Assembly: GCA_022561775.1 (NCBI GenBank)
Contig: JADFQO010000003.1
Location: 18,501 to 82,500, forward strand
Direction of reading: 5' to 3'
DNA from: Myxococcales bacterium
GTDB taxonomy: Bacteria; Myxococcota_A; UBA9160; SMWR01
DNA: 64,000 nucleotides
The translations under genes were made by a program, and so were the position numbers. Of the stretch, positions 1 through 9,797 are shown piece after piece; position 1 is the stretch's first letter, and the number at the start of each line of letters is the position of its first letter. The notes beneath the pieces are model-generated. The model saw only the letters and a list, made by a program, of their open reading frames with translations, did not search any database and was not told the origin of the DNA.

Positions 1-78
1 GGCGATCAGGATGCCGTGCTGGTTGTCGATATCGCCAGCCTGCTAGAGGACGCCCTGAGCAGGAAGGAATCCGCATGA
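1..78 (+). CDS. C-terminal end of a CheA- or CheW-type protein (partial)
   Basis: An open frame runs in from before the window and stops at TGA 76-78. The 25 visible residues contain VLVVDIASLLEDAL, which resembles the last strand and helix of a CheW-like fold (the end of CheW, or of CheA, whose last domain is CheW-like). The stop overlaps the ATG of the next cheW as ATGA, so the two are probably translationally coupled. A CheA kinase just upstream would complete the chemosensory set, since no kinase is present in the window. That is inference; the visible part cannot tell cheA from a third cheW. Confidence 0.6.
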   Translation, partial: GDQDAVLVVDIASLLEDALSRKESA

Positions 79-587
79 GTGCGGTGAGACCGTCGAGCGA
101 CGAGGTGCGAGAATGGGACGATCTTGCGCGCTCAGCGTCTGATCGCGGCGATTCGGCCGAATCGTTCGACGAGATTCATCAATTGCTGTGTTTCGAAATC
201 GCAGGAGCGCCCTATGCGGTACCCGTGGAGCGGGTGCGGGAAATCGTTCGGATGCGCCCCGTCACTCCGGTTCCGCGTACCCCCGAGGTTGTTCGCGGAG
301 TCATTTCGCTGCGCGGTGAGATGATTGAATTGATCGACCTTCGTCGTCGACTCGACCTCGGGTCGATCGAGCCGTCTCGTCGGACCCGGATCATCGTGGT
401 CAAGACGGATGACGACGAAGTCGTGGGGCTACTCGTCGACGCCGTGAGAGAGGTCTTGCGGGTTTCCGATGAGGCGATTCAGTCCGCCACGGGTTCCGAT
501 ACGGGTGCCGTCAGCGAACTCTGCACATTCCGGGACGAGTTCGTGTCGATCATTGAGCTGGACAGGTTGCTGGCTCTCGATGCCTGA
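75..587 (+). CDS. cheW: CheW-like chemotaxis coupling protein
   Basis: 170 residues. After a polar N-terminal stretch of about 32 residues there is one CheW domain (about 33-168), with the typical core FEIAGAPYAVPVERVREIV, then VRGVISLRGEMIELIDLRRRL and VDAVREVLRV. CheW proteins link receptors to the CheA kinase on the inner face of the membrane. The ATG overlaps the preceding stop (ATGA), and the 3' end overlaps the next cheW by 8 bases. It is one of two adjacent cheW genes that differ in sequence, so the array may use two couplers or one may have a specialised role. The family call is secure; which receptor it serves is inferred from position. Confidence 0.92.
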   Translation: MSAVRPSSDEVREWDDLARSASDRGDSAESFDEIHQLLCFEIAGAPYAVPVERVREIVRMRPVTPVPRTPEVVRGVISLRGEMIELIDLRRRLDLGSIEPSRRTRIIVVKTDDDEVVGLLVDAVREVLRVSDEAIQSATGSDTGAVSELCTFRDEFVSIIELDRLLALDA

Positions 588-1074
588 CGCAATTTCCATA
601 ACCTCCGCAGAAAACGACGTCACGCTCGGCTGCTTCGAGGTAGGAGGTCGCTTGATAGCGATCGACGTTGTGAACGTTCGCGAAGTCGTTCGGTGGCAGC
701 CCGTGACTCCCCTGCCCAAATCGCCGGCACTGATCGATGGTGTCGTCGACCTTCGCGGCATCCTGGTGCCCGTCGTTGACCTCGGACGAGCGTTGAACGA
801 TCGCAAGGTGGATCCGTCGAGCGCTACGCGAATCGTGGTGACCGAGACGAATGGCCTCATTGTCGGTTTGACGGTCGACTCTGCGGTCGAGGTTCTGCAG
901 GTCGGCGCCGCCAGCATGGAAGATCCGCCGCCCCTTGCTACCCACGCGGGCTACGAAGCGGTCCGGGCCGTGATTCGAAGGCCCGATTCGGAACCGATCA
1001 TGGTTCTGTCGTTGGAGTATCTGATCGAGAGCGTCTACCGCTCGGTGCTGACCGACCGTGAGGACGCGGCATGA
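580..1074 (+). CDS. cheW: second CheW-like coupling protein
   Basis: 164 residues from the ATG at 580. A longer frame is open upstream, but the extra N-terminus would lie inside the previous gene and has no CheW character. The CheW domain fills the protein: [20 protein letters not shown], the [19 protein letters not shown] core and [12 protein letters not shown]. It overlaps the preceding gene by 8 bases and the following receptor gene by ATGA (1071-1074). Its role is structural coupling of receptor and CheA. The pairing of two divergent CheW proteins with one receptor in the same operon suggests a dedicated signalling array. Confidence 0.92.
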   Translation: MPDAISITSAENDVTLGCFEVGGRLIAIDVVNVREVVRWQPVTPLPKSPALIDGVVDLRGILVPVVDLGRALNDRKVDPSSATRIVVTETNGLIVGLTVDSAVEVLQVGAASMEDPPPLATHAGYEAVRAVIRRPDSEPIMVLSLEYLIESVYRSVLTDREDAA

Positions 1075-3644
1075 GTCCGGCTCTTCCCAATTCGTCCGAA
1101 TTCAGGTGGCGCATTTTTTTGCTCTACTACGGCATCTCGCTGCCGGGCCCCGCTGTCCTGGTCGCGTCTCTCTTCGCCCTGCTGGATCTCACGAGCGTGG
1201 CGTGGCTCTGGCTCTGCTCATTCGCCGGGGGTTACGCAGTACTCGCCTCTACGATGGCGACGAAGAAGCAGCTCTCCAGCATCGATCCGATCATGACCTT
1301 TTTGGATCGCTGCTCCGCAGACCGGGTCGATGATGAAGATTGCCGGGCTGGCTTTGCGGCCGCTCTGGACTTGCCGCGGAGCCTGGCAGTGGCTGCCATG
1401 GTCAGCTGGCTGGCGACGGGTGGTATGACGGCCGTCTCGATGGCGCTTCTATTCGAGTCATTCGGCTTGGCGGAGAGCGCGATTGTGGTCGTCGCGGAAT
1501 TGATTGCGGGCTTCGTCTCTGGGGGCATCCTGTTCTTCGTGGTAAAGCGCGAAGTCGAGGAGATTCGCGTGGCGCTCACCGTGAAGATTCCCGACCCGGA
1601 TGTACGCCGCGCCCAACTGAAACCGATCTCGCTCCGGAGCAAGATAATCTGCGGTGCCGTAGGTGTGACGGCCGTTCCGATGATCGTTGCACTGGTGTTC
1701 TTCTCTGTGAAGATAAGCGATGGCATCGAAGGCTTTGCGATGCGCTGGCAGAATGACGTTCTCGATGCGTTGATTGACCGACTTGACGAGCAGGAGCTGA
1801 GCGCTGCCACGACTTCGGTGCTCGGTGACAAGTCGACTCTTGCCGCACCTCTGGATGTAACGCTGCTGGACCTCGCCACGCCCAATGCAGCTAGGCGTGG
1901 AATCCTCGACGCTCAGCTCGTCGCGGAAATCAGGGCCGAGCGCGAGAGTGGCGTCGAGCGTGGCAGCCGAGGATCTCGGTTTTTTGGACGCGTCTTCTCG
2001 TGGCGAGCTCTCGACAACGGCAGCGTTCTCGTGGTGTCTACGCCTCTCCGCGCGTTGAAGTTCGAGACGGGTCGAGCCTCGATTGCATTCGCTGGTCTAC
2101 TCGCTGTCGCGATCGCAATCGGTGGTGTCTTGGCGTGGCTGGTATCGAGCGACATCACCCGCGGGTTGGGTCAGCTGAATACCGAAGTCGCACGGATGGC
2201 TTCCGGTGATCTTCGCCGAGACCGCGTGTTCGATTCGGAGGATGAAATCGGAGAACTCTCGAGATCCTTCGAGTCCATGGCTGGATCGCTTCGCTCGGTG
2301 CTTTCTCGGATCTTCGGGGCAGCTGACCAGCTCGAAGAAACCGCTGTGGACATCGCATCGATCTCGCAGGGAGTGGCATCGGTTACCAAGGATCAGGTTT
2401 CTGGGATTCAGCAAGCAGCGCTTTCCATGGAGGCGATCGACACCCAGGTGCGGGGGATCGCGGGCTCTGCGGGGGTGCTCACTAGCTCGGTCGAGGAGTC
2501 TTCCAGCTCGATCCTGGAGTTGGGCGCCGCAAGCGACGATCTGAACGAGACTGCAGTGACCCTGTCCGAGAAAGTCGACGAAGTTTCCACGTCGATGGAG
2601 CAGATTGTTCGAAGTGTCAGTCAGGTCGTCGAAAGCACTCTGGCGCTTTCTGAAGCTTCATCGGAAACATCGTCATCAATGGAGTTGATGGCCAACTCTC
2701 TAATCGCAGTAGACGAGAGTGCCGAGGAGTCGGCCCGATTGTCCAATTACGTTGTTTCGACTGCCGAGAGAGGCCAGGAAAAAGTTCGACAGACCATTGA
2801 GGGAATGGATGCGATCCGGCTCGCTACCGAAACCGCCGCGAAGGTGATTCGAAATCTTGGCGGACGAACGAAGGAAATCGGTGCGATCGTCGACGTGATC
2901 GATGACGTAGCGGATGAGACGAGCCTCCTCGCGCTGAACGCCGCGATCATCGCTGCACAGGCCGGCGAGCACGGGCGTGCATTCTCGGTCGTGGCGGACG
3001 AGATCAAGGATCTGGCGGACCGGGTGTTGGCGTCGACGAAGGAGATCGCAGATCTGATCCGCGCCGTCCAGGAAGAGGGGGCAAACGCAATCGGGGCGAT
3101 TGAGACCGGAACCGAAAGCGTGGCGTCCGGCGTCGATTTTTCTGCGGAGGCGGGTGTCTCGCTCGAGGAGATCACGCGCGCTTCACGGGATAGCGGTGAG
3201 CGCATCCAGGGGATCCTCACAGCGGTGCGGGCGCAAGCTCGCGCGGCCTCCCACGTGGTCGAGCTGATGGAGAAGGTCCGCGGCGGCGTCGACGAGATCC
3301 GCAGCGCCGCGGCCGAACAGGAGCACGGAAACACGGTCGTCTACCGCAGCACCACCGTGATGCGTGACGTCGCCCAGCAGGTGCGCGGAACGACCGAAGA
3401 ACAGGCTCGCGGATCAGGCCGGATTCGGGAGAGCGTCGAGGGACAGCGAGACGCAGTCGAGCAGATCAACCAGGCGCTGCAGGAGCAGGCAGCGGCGTGT
3501 CGGTCGGCGGTCGAATTCATCGAGGAAATCTTTGCGCAGACACTGTCAAACGAGGAGTCGGCGAGCCGCATGGAAAAGGCCTCGAAGGGATTGTTGAAGC
3601 AGTCAGCCGGGCTGAGAGAAGACGTGCATCGATTTCGGCTCTGA
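1071..3644 (+). CDS. methyl-accepting chemotaxis-type receptor with six membrane segments
   Basis: 857 residues. Hydrophobic segments lie near 14-37, 40-60, 104-128, 134-156, 190-212 and 336-358, instead of the usual two. A region of about 120 residues between the fifth and sixth is probably periplasmic. A HAMP domain follows (about 359-410), then a long cytoplasmic signalling coiled coil whose hairpin reads [22 protein letters not shown], here cited as its key residues LLALNAAI and AGEHGRAF. This hairpin resembles Frz/FrzCD-type receptors more than the common EAARAGE form. CheR and CheB are in the same operon, so methylation of Glu/Gln sites is expected. The ligand is unknown, and the four-helix N-terminal membrane module may itself be the sensor. 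Confidence 0.9.
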   Translation: MSPALPNSSEFRWRIFLLYYGISLPGPAVLVASLFALLDLTSVAWLWLCSFAGGYAVLASTMATKKQLSSIDPIMTFLDRCSADRVDDEDCRAGFAAALDLPRSLAVAAMVSWLATGGMTAVSMALLFESFGLAESAIVVVAELIAGFVSGGILFFVVKREVEEIRVALTVKIPDPDVRRAQLKPISLRSKIICGAVGVTAVPMIVALVFFSVKISDGIEGFAMRWQNDVLDALIDRLDEQELSAATTSVLGDKSTLAAPLDVTLLDLATPNAARRGILDAQLVAEIRAERESGVERGSRGSRFFGRVFSWRALDNGSVLVVSTPLRALKFETGRASIAFAGLLAVAIAIGGVLAWLVSSDITRGLGQLNTEVARMASGDLRRDRVFDSEDEIGELSRSFESMAGSLRSVLSRIFGAADQLEETAVDIASISQGVASVTKDQVSGIQQAALSMEAIDTQVRGIAGSAGVLTSSVEESSSSILELGAASDDLNETAVTLSEKVDEVSTSMEQIVRSVSQVVESTLALSEASSETSSSMELMANSLIAVDESAEESARLSNYVVSTAERGQEKVRQTIEGMDAIRLATETAAKVIRNLGGRTKEIGAIVDVIDDVADETSLLALNAAIIAAQAGEHGRAFSVVADEIKDLADRVLASTKEIADLIRAVQEEGANAIGAIETGTESVASGVDFSAEAGVSLEEITRASRDSGERIQGILTAVRAQARAASHVVELMEKVRGGVDEIRSAAAEQEHGNTVVYRSTTVMRDVAQQVRGTTEEQARGSGRIRESVEGQRDAVEQINQALQEQAAACRSAVEFIEEIFAQTLSNEESASRMEKASKGLLKQSAGLREDVHRFRL

Positions 3645-3710
3645 AGTGGTGAGCGTCGATGAGGGGACGATGACAGCTGTAGTCAGGGATTGCAGAGTGG
3701 GAGAGGCGCG

Positions 3711-4826
3711 ATGATCGCCGCTTGCCCCGGATGTAGTGCGCGCTATCGAATCGAAGCGGGCCGCCTGCGTCCCGAGGGCGTGCGGTTGCGCTGTTCTCGC
3801 TGTGAGGCGGTATTCCGGGTCAGCCCGCCCCCGGTTGCAGCCCAAGGCGCGGGTGTGTCCCCCGCTGGTTCCACTCCGCCGGTTCCGATGCCGCAGCCTG
3901 AAGCCTCCGGAGAACCCGCGCCCTCGCTGCCGCCGCCCATGTCTCGCCCAGCGCCGCCGGATTCCCCATCCCCTCCGGTCGATCGGGAGCGGTTGGTTCT
4001 GATCGCAGACTCCGAGGTCGAACAGGGCAAGTCGACGGCCAGCGCTCTGGCCCAGTGGGGATTCCAGCCGACGCTCGTTCACGACGGAGTGGAGGCCATG
4101 TTGGCGATCCAGAGATTGTTGCCGCGAGCCATTGTGATTGATGCGGCCTTGCCAAAAATGTTCGGTTTTCAAGTCTGCGAGATCATAAAGAGAAACGAAA
4201 GTCTGTGCGACATACACGTGGTGCTCGTGGGTGCGGTTCACGATCGAACCCGTTACCGACGCCCGCCCGAAGAGCTCTACGGAGCCGATGCGTACATCGA
4301 ACGCCAGGAGCTACCCGAATCTCTTCTATCGATCCTTCAGGGATTCGGAATGCTCTCTTCGGCCCGTCAACTACCTGCGGTTCCGGCTGTCGCCGCCACT
4401 CCATTGACGCCACCCGTTGCCGCACCCGCCTCGGAAATTGCACCCGCCGTGGAGGCGATTCTCGAACCCGAGGCTCCCGCTGCGCCGGAAGTTGTCGAAA
4501 CAGTCGGTTCCGCCGAACTCCCGGTAGCACCGCCGACGCCCAAGAGTGTTGAACCTCCCGCGCCGGGTTCGGGGGGCCCCGGAATCGACGAAAAAATCGA
4601 GCAGGCGGAACGCTTGGCGAGAATTGTGGTGTCGGACATCGTTCTCTACAGCAAGGAAAAGTTCGAAGCCGCTGTCCAGGCGGGCAACGTTCTCGAGGCC
4701 ATGCAGCCCGAGATCGCGGAGGGGCGTACGCTCTTCGTAGCTCGGGTCGATCCTTCGATACAGGAAATCCGGGATTTCCTGACTGAAGAGTTGCTTCGGG
4801 TGGCGGAAGCAACCGGCAAGCCATGA
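3711..4826 (+). CDS. zinc-ribbon / response-regulator receiver protein
   Basis: 371 residues from the ATG at 3711, which has GGGAGAGG just upstream; an in-frame TTG at 3690 is less likely. An N-terminal MJ0042-type zinc ribbon (C5, C8, C28, C31) is followed by a Pro/Ala-rich linker, a receiver domain (about 94-215) with acidic D99 and probable phosphoacceptor D143 (VIDAALP), a second Pro/Ala-rich linker and a C-terminal helical segment (about 290-371) containing AERLARIVVSDIVLYSKEKF. That last segment resembles a domain I recall from many myxobacterial zinc-ribbon regulators with the pattern ARLLVSEIKLYNE. The gene lies between the receptor and the HEAT gene and overlaps the latter by ATGA, so it probably acts downstream of the CheA kinase. 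Confidence 0.8.
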   Translation: MIAACPGCSARYRIEAGRLRPEGVRLRCSRCEAVFRVSPPPVAAQGAGVSPAGSTPPVPMPQPEASGEPAPSLPPPMSRPAPPDSPSPPVDRERLVLIADSEVEQGKSTASALAQWGFQPTLVHDGVEAMLAIQRLLPRAIVIDAALPKMFGFQVCEIIKRNESLCDIHVVLVGAVHDRTRYRRPPEELYGADAYIERQELPESLLSILQGFGMLSSARQLPAVPAVAATPLTPPVAAPASEIAPAVEAILEPEAPAAPEVVETVGSAELPVAPPTPKSVEPPAPGSGGPGIDEKIEQAERLARIVVSDIVLYSKEKFEAAVQAGNVLEAMQPEIAEGRTLFVARVDPSIQEIRDFLTEELLRVAEATGKP

Positions 4827-6937
4827 GCCTAGAATTCGACCAGAGAGACCGCGAAAGCATCACCCGGGACCTTCGAGATCGCGATGAAGAGGTGCGCCGC
4901 CTGGCGGTGGAGCGGGTCGATGCGCTTCCCGTGGAGGACGCAATCCGCTATCTGATCGAATGCCTCGGTGATTCGAGCTGGCGGGTACGAAAGACTTCGA
5001 TCGAGCGTCTCGTCTCGCGCAGTGAAACAGCAGATGTGGCGAACGCGCTCGTTGATGCACTCGGCGACGGTGAGAATACCGGGCGGCGAAATGCTGCGGT
5101 CGATGCGCTCATACACTTCAGAGAGAAAGCAGTTCCGGCCCTCCTCGCGGAATGTTCGAGCAGCGATATCGATGTTCGAAAGTTGGTAGCCGATGCCCTT
5201 GCGGGCATTGCGGATTCGCGCGCCAGAGAACCGCTCCAGGAGATGCTCGACGACCCAGATTCCAATGTTCGCGCGTCCGCAGCCGACGCGCTCGGCGCGA
5301 TCGGTGGAGATGGTGTGCCGGAGGCCTTGATTCGCAAGGCGGCCGACAGCGGAGAGGATCAGTTGGTGCGGTTCTCCGCGATCCATGCACTGAATGCGTT
5401 GGAGTTTCCGATTCGCGCCAGTGAACTCGGAACCGTGTTGCAAGATCCGATTCTCGGCCACGCGTGTCTGGCACTGCTCGGCCGCACCGAAGGCGACGAA
5501 GAGGGCATCGCCATACTCCTCAAGGCCCTCGGATCCGGATCCCGCTCCAGTCGCGAGGCCTCGATACGCTCGCTGCTCAGGATCGTCGGACAGATCGGGC
5601 CCGAACAAAACGATTCGCTCATTGCGCGAATTCGAGCTGCCGCTCTGGTGAACGACCTGGTGGTTGCAAGCGCAGTCGAGCGGCTTCCCGAAGCGGATCT
5701 TTCGATGAAATTGATCCTGATTCAATTCCTCGGGATCGTGGCAACGCCCAGCGCCGTGATGCCGATCCTCCTGGCTGGACGCGATGAGGCGCTCTCTGGA
5801 TCGGCGCTCTCGACCCTCGAGTCGTTGGGCGACGTTGCCGAGGAAATCATCGACGCGGAGTGGTCGGAACTCGACGCTGATGCCAGGCGAGACGCTTGCC
5901 TGTTCTTCGGTGGAATCGACGGAGAGAGAAGCGCTGCTCGACTGCTCTCATCGCTCGAGCATCCATCGAGCGATGTTCGGTCCACAGCCGCTCGATCGAT
6001 AGGCCGTCGAGGCCTCGCGTCGGGGCTAGCACCACTCGTGGTGCAACTTGCCGCTGCAGCAGCCGAGGATGATTTCGAAGCGGAAGAAGAACTCGCGGCG
6101 ATTACCGATGGCTTGATCGCGCTGGCAGCGCCCGGACCCAAGACGGGAACGGCGGTGACCGCACGAGCGATCGAACTCCTGACTGCCTGCCTCGACAGAG
6201 CTGCAGAGAGTGTTCGAATCGCAGTCGCCACGGTCATCGGGCGCATCGGTCGCCCTGAGGATTCGCAAATCGTCAGCTTTCTGATGAAGGATGCCAGTTC
6301 GTCAGTCCGGCGGGCGTCGCTCGAGGCGCTCGCGCGCCTCGAGCCCGGAACCGCTGCGGAGCCGCTTCGGCTCGCCCTCGCGGACGAATCGCCGATGGTT
6401 CGGATTGCGGCAGCCCGTGCCCTGGGCGCATCCGAGAGCGTTGAAGTGGTCGATGACCTGAGACGGCTCGCGGACGACGAAGACTCGGGAGTTCGCGCTG
6501 CGGCGGTGCGGTCCGTGGTCTTCCGCTTCAGCCAATCGAGCACCGACCGGAGCTGGGGCGAGATGCTGCAGGTAATCGATGCCGCTCTGGCCGACGAACC
6601 GCCGGTAGCTCTTGCCGCGATCGAAGCGCTCTGCGAAGTGGGTGGAATTGCAGCGGAGCGCGCGGTGGGAATTCTGGAGCGACCGGAACCCGAACTGGTT
6701 CGCGCGGCTATTCGCTGCATCGGTCTCCATTCGGATTCGGACGGTCTGGAGGCGCTCTTCCCGCTGATCGGCCATCCCGACTGGTCGGTCCGCGCGGAAG
6801 CGATCCAGACGATTGCCGATCGCCGGTTGATTCGAGGGGTGCCTTCGATTCTTCGCCGCCTGGACGTGGAGCAAGATGATTTTGTGCGTGACGTGACGCT
6901 CTCGGCCCTCAAGCGACTCGAAGGCGAGGTTGGATGA
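4823..6937 (+). CDS. HEAT-repeat protein of the chemosensory operon
   Basis: 704 residues made almost wholly of HEAT/PBS-lyase-type helical repeats of about 30 residues, e.g. DSSWRVRKTSIERL, DPDSNVRASAADALGAIG, DESPMVRIAAARALGAS and HPDWSVRAEAIQTIADRR. There is no signal peptide or membrane segment, so it should be a cytoplasmic solenoid that binds partner proteins. Its ATGA overlaps at both ends, with the zinc-ribbon regulator and with cheR, place it firmly in the operon. HEAT proteins occur near chemosensory genes in some deltaproteobacteria and cyanobacteria. A scaffold or adaptor role is inferred; no enzymatic motif is visible. Confidence 0.85.
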   Translation: MSLEFDQRDRESITRDLRDRDEEVRRLAVERVDALPVEDAIRYLIECLGDSSWRVRKTSIERLVSRSETADVANALVDALGDGENTGRRNAAVDALIHFREKAVPALLAECSSSDIDVRKLVADALAGIADSRAREPLQEMLDDPDSNVRASAADALGAIGGDGVPEALIRKAADSGEDQLVRFSAIHALNALEFPIRASELGTVLQDPILGHACLALLGRTEGDEEGIAILLKALGSGSRSSREASIRSLLRIVGQIGPEQNDSLIARIRAAALVNDLVVASAVERLPEADLSMKLILIQFLGIVATPSAVMPILLAGRDEALSGSALSTLESLGDVAEEIIDAEWSELDADARRDACLFFGGIDGERSAARLLSSLEHPSSDVRSTAARSIGRRGLASGLAPLVVQLAAAAAEDDFEAEEELAAITDGLIALAAPGPKTGTAVTARAIELLTACLDRAAESVRIAVATVIGRIGRPEDSQIVSFLMKDASSSVRRASLEALARLEPGTAAEPLRLALADESPMVRIAAARALGASESVEVVDDLRRLADDEDSGVRAAAVRSVVFRFSQSSTDRSWGEMLQVIDAALADEPPVALAAIEALCEVGGIAAERAVGILERPEPELVRAAIRCIGLHSDSDGLEALFPLIGHPDWSVRAEAIQTIADRRLIRGVPSILRRLDVEQDDFVRDVTLSALKRLEGEVG

Positions 6938-7872
6938 AATCGCCCCTCACAAACGACGGTCTGACGCTTACGGACACCGAATTTCGGATGTTTGCCGACC
7001 TCATTCGCAAACACTCCGGACTCGATTTCGATGAGGCTTCGCGCTTTTTGCTCGAGCGGCGCCTGGCTCGGAGGGTTCGCGAGCTGGAACTGGGGAGCTT
7101 TGCCGCTTACCACTATCGCATTCGCAATAGCAGTAGCGGACCCGATGAGCTTCCGAATCTCATTGACGAATTGACGACCAACGAGACCTATTTCTTCCGC
7201 GAGTACGGTCAGCTTCGCGCGTTGATCGATGAAATCTTCGAAGAACTCCAGTTCGATCGAGAGAAGAGGGGTGGCCGACCCATCAACGTCTGGTCGGCCG
7301 GATGCTCGAGCGGTGAAGAGCCCTACAGCGTAGCGATGCTCGCCCGAGAGGCGGGTCTGAAGCCCGGTGTCGATGTTCACGTGTATGCGTCCGACATCTC
7401 TCGCAGAATGCTGAGCAAGGCGCGCAAGGGGGTCTATCGGGAAGCGTCGTTTCGGGAGACCGATCCGCACCTGCGCGAAAAGTATTTCATCGAAAAGGAT
7501 CGACTCTGGCAGATATCCGATGATCTCAAGAGAGACGTCGACTTCATCCACTTGAATCTGCTGAACAACTCGAAGATGGCGCTTCTCAGAACCATGGATG
7601 TGATCCTCTGCCGAAACGTAATCATCTATTTCGACATCGACACCAAATGCCAGGTGATTGAGACCTTTTACGAGAAGCTTCGCCCGGGCGGGCACCTCTT
7701 GCTCGGCCACTCGGAGTCCCTGATCAATCTGTCGACCTCATTCGAGTTGCGTCACCTTCGGCGCGACATGGTCTATCGCCGCCCATTGCCTGGCATGGAT
7801 GCTGCGAATCCATGGAACATCGCTGCCGCCGCGGCGCTCCCGCGCAGCGATCACGATGGGATCGACGAATGA
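6934..7872 (+). CDS. cheR: CheR-type protein-glutamate methyltransferase
   Basis: 312 residues, close to the family norm of 270-300. The N-terminal helical domain (about 10-85) is followed by NETYFFRE and the SAM-binding Rossmann core VWSAGCSSGEEPYSVAMLA, then DVILCRNVIIYFD and GHLLLGHSESL, all hallmark CheR motifs. It transfers methyl groups from S-adenosylmethionine to glutamates in the receptor signalling domain for adaptation. It overlaps the HEAT gene before it and cheB after it by ATGA. The classic cheR-cheB pair next to the receptor strongly supports the call. Confidence 0.96.
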   Translation: MKSPLTNDGLTLTDTEFRMFADLIRKHSGLDFDEASRFLLERRLARRVRELELGSFAAYHYRIRNSSSGPDELPNLIDELTTNETYFFREYGQLRALIDEIFEELQFDREKRGGRPINVWSAGCSSGEEPYSVAMLAREAGLKPGVDVHVYASDISRRMLSKARKGVYREASFRETDPHLREKYFIEKDRLWQISDDLKRDVDFIHLNLLNNSKMALLRTMDVILCRNVIIYFDIDTKCQVIETFYEKLRPGGHLLLGHSESLINLSTSFELRHLRRDMVYRRPLPGMDAANPWNIAAAAALPRSDHDGIDE

Positions 7873-8954
7873 TGTCGCGCTCATTGATTCGGGTATTGGT
7901 GATCGACGACTCCGCATTCAGTCGGCAGGCGATCACGCGCATGCTCGACGCCTCGCCGCTGATCGAGGTCGTCGGCGTTGCGCGCGATGGTGAGCAGGCC
8001 TTGCGGAAGACCTTCGAGCTGGAGCCAGATCTCATTACCGTTGATCTCGAGATGCCTCGCATGGACGGATTCACCTTCCTCCGGGTCGTGATGAGCAAGC
8101 GCCCGACGCCGGTGATCGTGATCAGCGGTCGGACCGGAAAAGAAGACGTCTTCCGCGCCCTCGAGCTTGGCGCCGTCGACTTCGTCGGCAAACCGAGCCC
8201 TCGCGCGACGCTGGAGCTCAACAACATCGAGCAAGAGCTGGTTCAGAAGGTGCACGCAATTCGCGATCTGAGGATCGAAAAGGTCCAAAATCGGATTAGC
8301 GCGACGCCCGCGGTGGTCCAAAAGGAAAGCGGCCCGCCGTTGTCGACACTCAGAGTCGTTGCAATCGGATCCTCGACAGGAGGGCCCGCCGCACTGATGC
8401 AACTCTTCAGCGCATTCCCAGACGCGCCCCGATGTTCATTCGTGGTCGCTCAGCACATGCCTGCGGGATTTACCCGCGGATTTGCGGAGCGCATCGATCG
8501 CCTGACCCGGCTGCGCGCGATCGAGGCTGAAGGCGGCGAGGCCTTGTCGCCTGGGACAGTACTGATTGCACCCGGCGGCAAGCACCTGGAATTCGAGAGC
8601 AGCGGAGGGCGTGTCGTGGCGAGGTTGATCGCCGCCGATGACCGGGACAGATACACGCCATCGGTTGATCGTATGTTCGAGAGTGCGGCAAAACACCTCG
8701 GCAAAGATCTTCTCGCCGTGGTGTTGACGGGAATGGGTGACGACGGACGATTGGGGGTCCGTTCGGTGAATCTGGCGGGTGGCAGTGTCATCGCGGAATC
8801 GGATAGTACGGCTGTCGTCTTCGGAATGCCTCAGCAGGCGATCCGAACGGGCCTCGTCGATCAGGTTCTTCCGTTGGGAGAGATCGCTGCGGCGATTCAG
8901 GTTGGATACCGGGACTCGTCGAGACGGGAACAGGGTGATGAGGGCACGTCATGA
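7869..8954 (+). CDS. cheB: CheB-type receptor methylesterase/deamidase with receiver domain
   Basis: 361 residues from the first ATG of an ATGATG at 7869, overlapping the cheR stop. The receiver domain (about 6-125) has the acidic pair D13/D14, phosphoacceptor D59 (TVDLEMP) and K108. After a linker, the methylesterase domain (about 160-355) shows the catalytic triad: Ser169 in GSSTGGP, His196 in VAQHMP and an Asp in LTGMGDDG (probably D291). It removes methyl groups from receptor glutamates when phosphorylated by CheA, opposing CheR. All catalytic residues are present, so it should be active. Confidence 0.96.
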   Translation: MMSRSLIRVLVIDDSAFSRQAITRMLDASPLIEVVGVARDGEQALRKTFELEPDLITVDLEMPRMDGFTFLRVVMSKRPTPVIVISGRTGKEDVFRALELGAVDFVGKPSPRATLELNNIEQELVQKVHAIRDLRIEKVQNRISATPAVVQKESGPPLSTLRVVAIGSSTGGPAALMQLFSAFPDAPRCSFVVAQHMPAGFTRGFAERIDRLTRLRAIEAEGGEALSPGTVLIAPGGKHLEFESSGGRVVARLIAADDRDRYTPSVDRMFESAAKHLGKDLLAVVLTGMGDDGRLGVRSVNLAGGSVIAESDSTAVVFGMPQQAIRTGLVDQVLPLGEIAAAIQVGYRDSSRREQGDEGTS

Positions 8955-9769
8955 GTGGTGATCGCAAAGACCTCTTCAAGAACGGAGAAGAGTTCTTGCA
9001 ACTCTTCTCCCGAGGCGCCGAGTTCACCAAGGAACTTCTCATCGAAAACGAGCGATTGCGCGCGAGTCTGGCGGTGCTCGAGCAGGAGCAGGCGGACGCG
9101 TCGAAAACGCCCGAAGAGTGGGACAAGTATCGTGATGAACTGCAAACGCGGTTGCAGGATCTGGAGGTGGAGTGCGAGGGCGTTCGAGTGCGCCTACAGC
9201 AGGTGGAAGCGGAGAATCAGCAGTTTGCGGCTCGCTACCTCGAGATCGAAGAGGAAAACAACAACCTCGCGAATCTATACATAGCCAGCTACCAGCTTCA
9301 TTCAACGCTCGACCTCGCTGAAGTCTTGAAGATCATCGTCGAAATCGTCATCAATCTCATCGGTGCAGAGATCTTTGCCGTGTACCTGTTGGATGGCGAA
9401 TCGGGGCAGCTCGATGTGGCGGTTTCGGAAGGAGCGGAACGGTCCGAATTTCCGAGTTGCTCGGACCCCGGAGGCATCATCGCGAAGTCGTTGGAGACCG
9501 CAGTGCCTGTGTGTGGGGACCCTACGCGGCCGTCAAACCTCGAGGAGCCGATCGTCTGCATTCCACTGATCGTCCAGAACCGACCGATCGGCTTGATCGG
9601 GATCTTCGGCCTGCTCCAGCAGAAAGACGGGTTCTCGGCGCTCGATCACGAGTTGTTCACCGTGATGGGTGGGCACGCCTCAACCGCTCTTTTCGCGGCG
9701 CGGCTCTACTCGCAATCGGAGCGGAAGCTAAACACCATCCAGGGGTTCATCGATCTTTTGACGGAGTGA
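8951..9769 (+). CDS. GAF-domain protein with N-terminal coiled coil
   Basis: 272 residues. Residues about 30-110 are rich in Glu, Gln and Leu and should form a coiled coil. A GAF domain follows (about 115-265): LHSTLDLAEVLKIIVEIVIN, GAEIFAVYLLD, VCIPLIVQNRPIGLIGIFG and FTVMGGHASTALFAARLY. There is no kinase, cyclase or output domain, so it is a sensor or adaptor that works through a partner. It overlaps cheB by ATGA and precedes a CheY-like gene by 28 bases. A role as a ligand-sensing input to the chemosensory array is inferred from context only. Confidence 0.85.
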   Translation: MSGDRKDLFKNGEEFLQLFSRGAEFTKELLIENERLRASLAVLEQEQADASKTPEEWDKYRDELQTRLQDLEVECEGVRVRLQQVEAENQQFAARYLEIEEENNNLANLYIASYQLHSTLDLAEVLKIIVEIVINLIGAEIFAVYLLDGESGQLDVAVSEGAERSEFPSCSDPGGIIAKSLETAVPVCGDPTRPSNLEEPIVCIPLIVQNRPIGLIGIFGLLQQKDGFSALDHELFTVMGGHASTALFAARLYSQSERKLNTIQGFIDLLTE

Positions 9770-9797
9770 CGAAGAACCCGTGTAATCTACGCGGAGC

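Noticed and set aside
5722..7710. A 662-codon minus-strand frame opposite the HEAT gene and cheR
   Set aside because: It lies opposite two well-supported genes, is Ser/Arg-rich in a way typical of antisense frames in GC-rich DNA, and shows no family motif.
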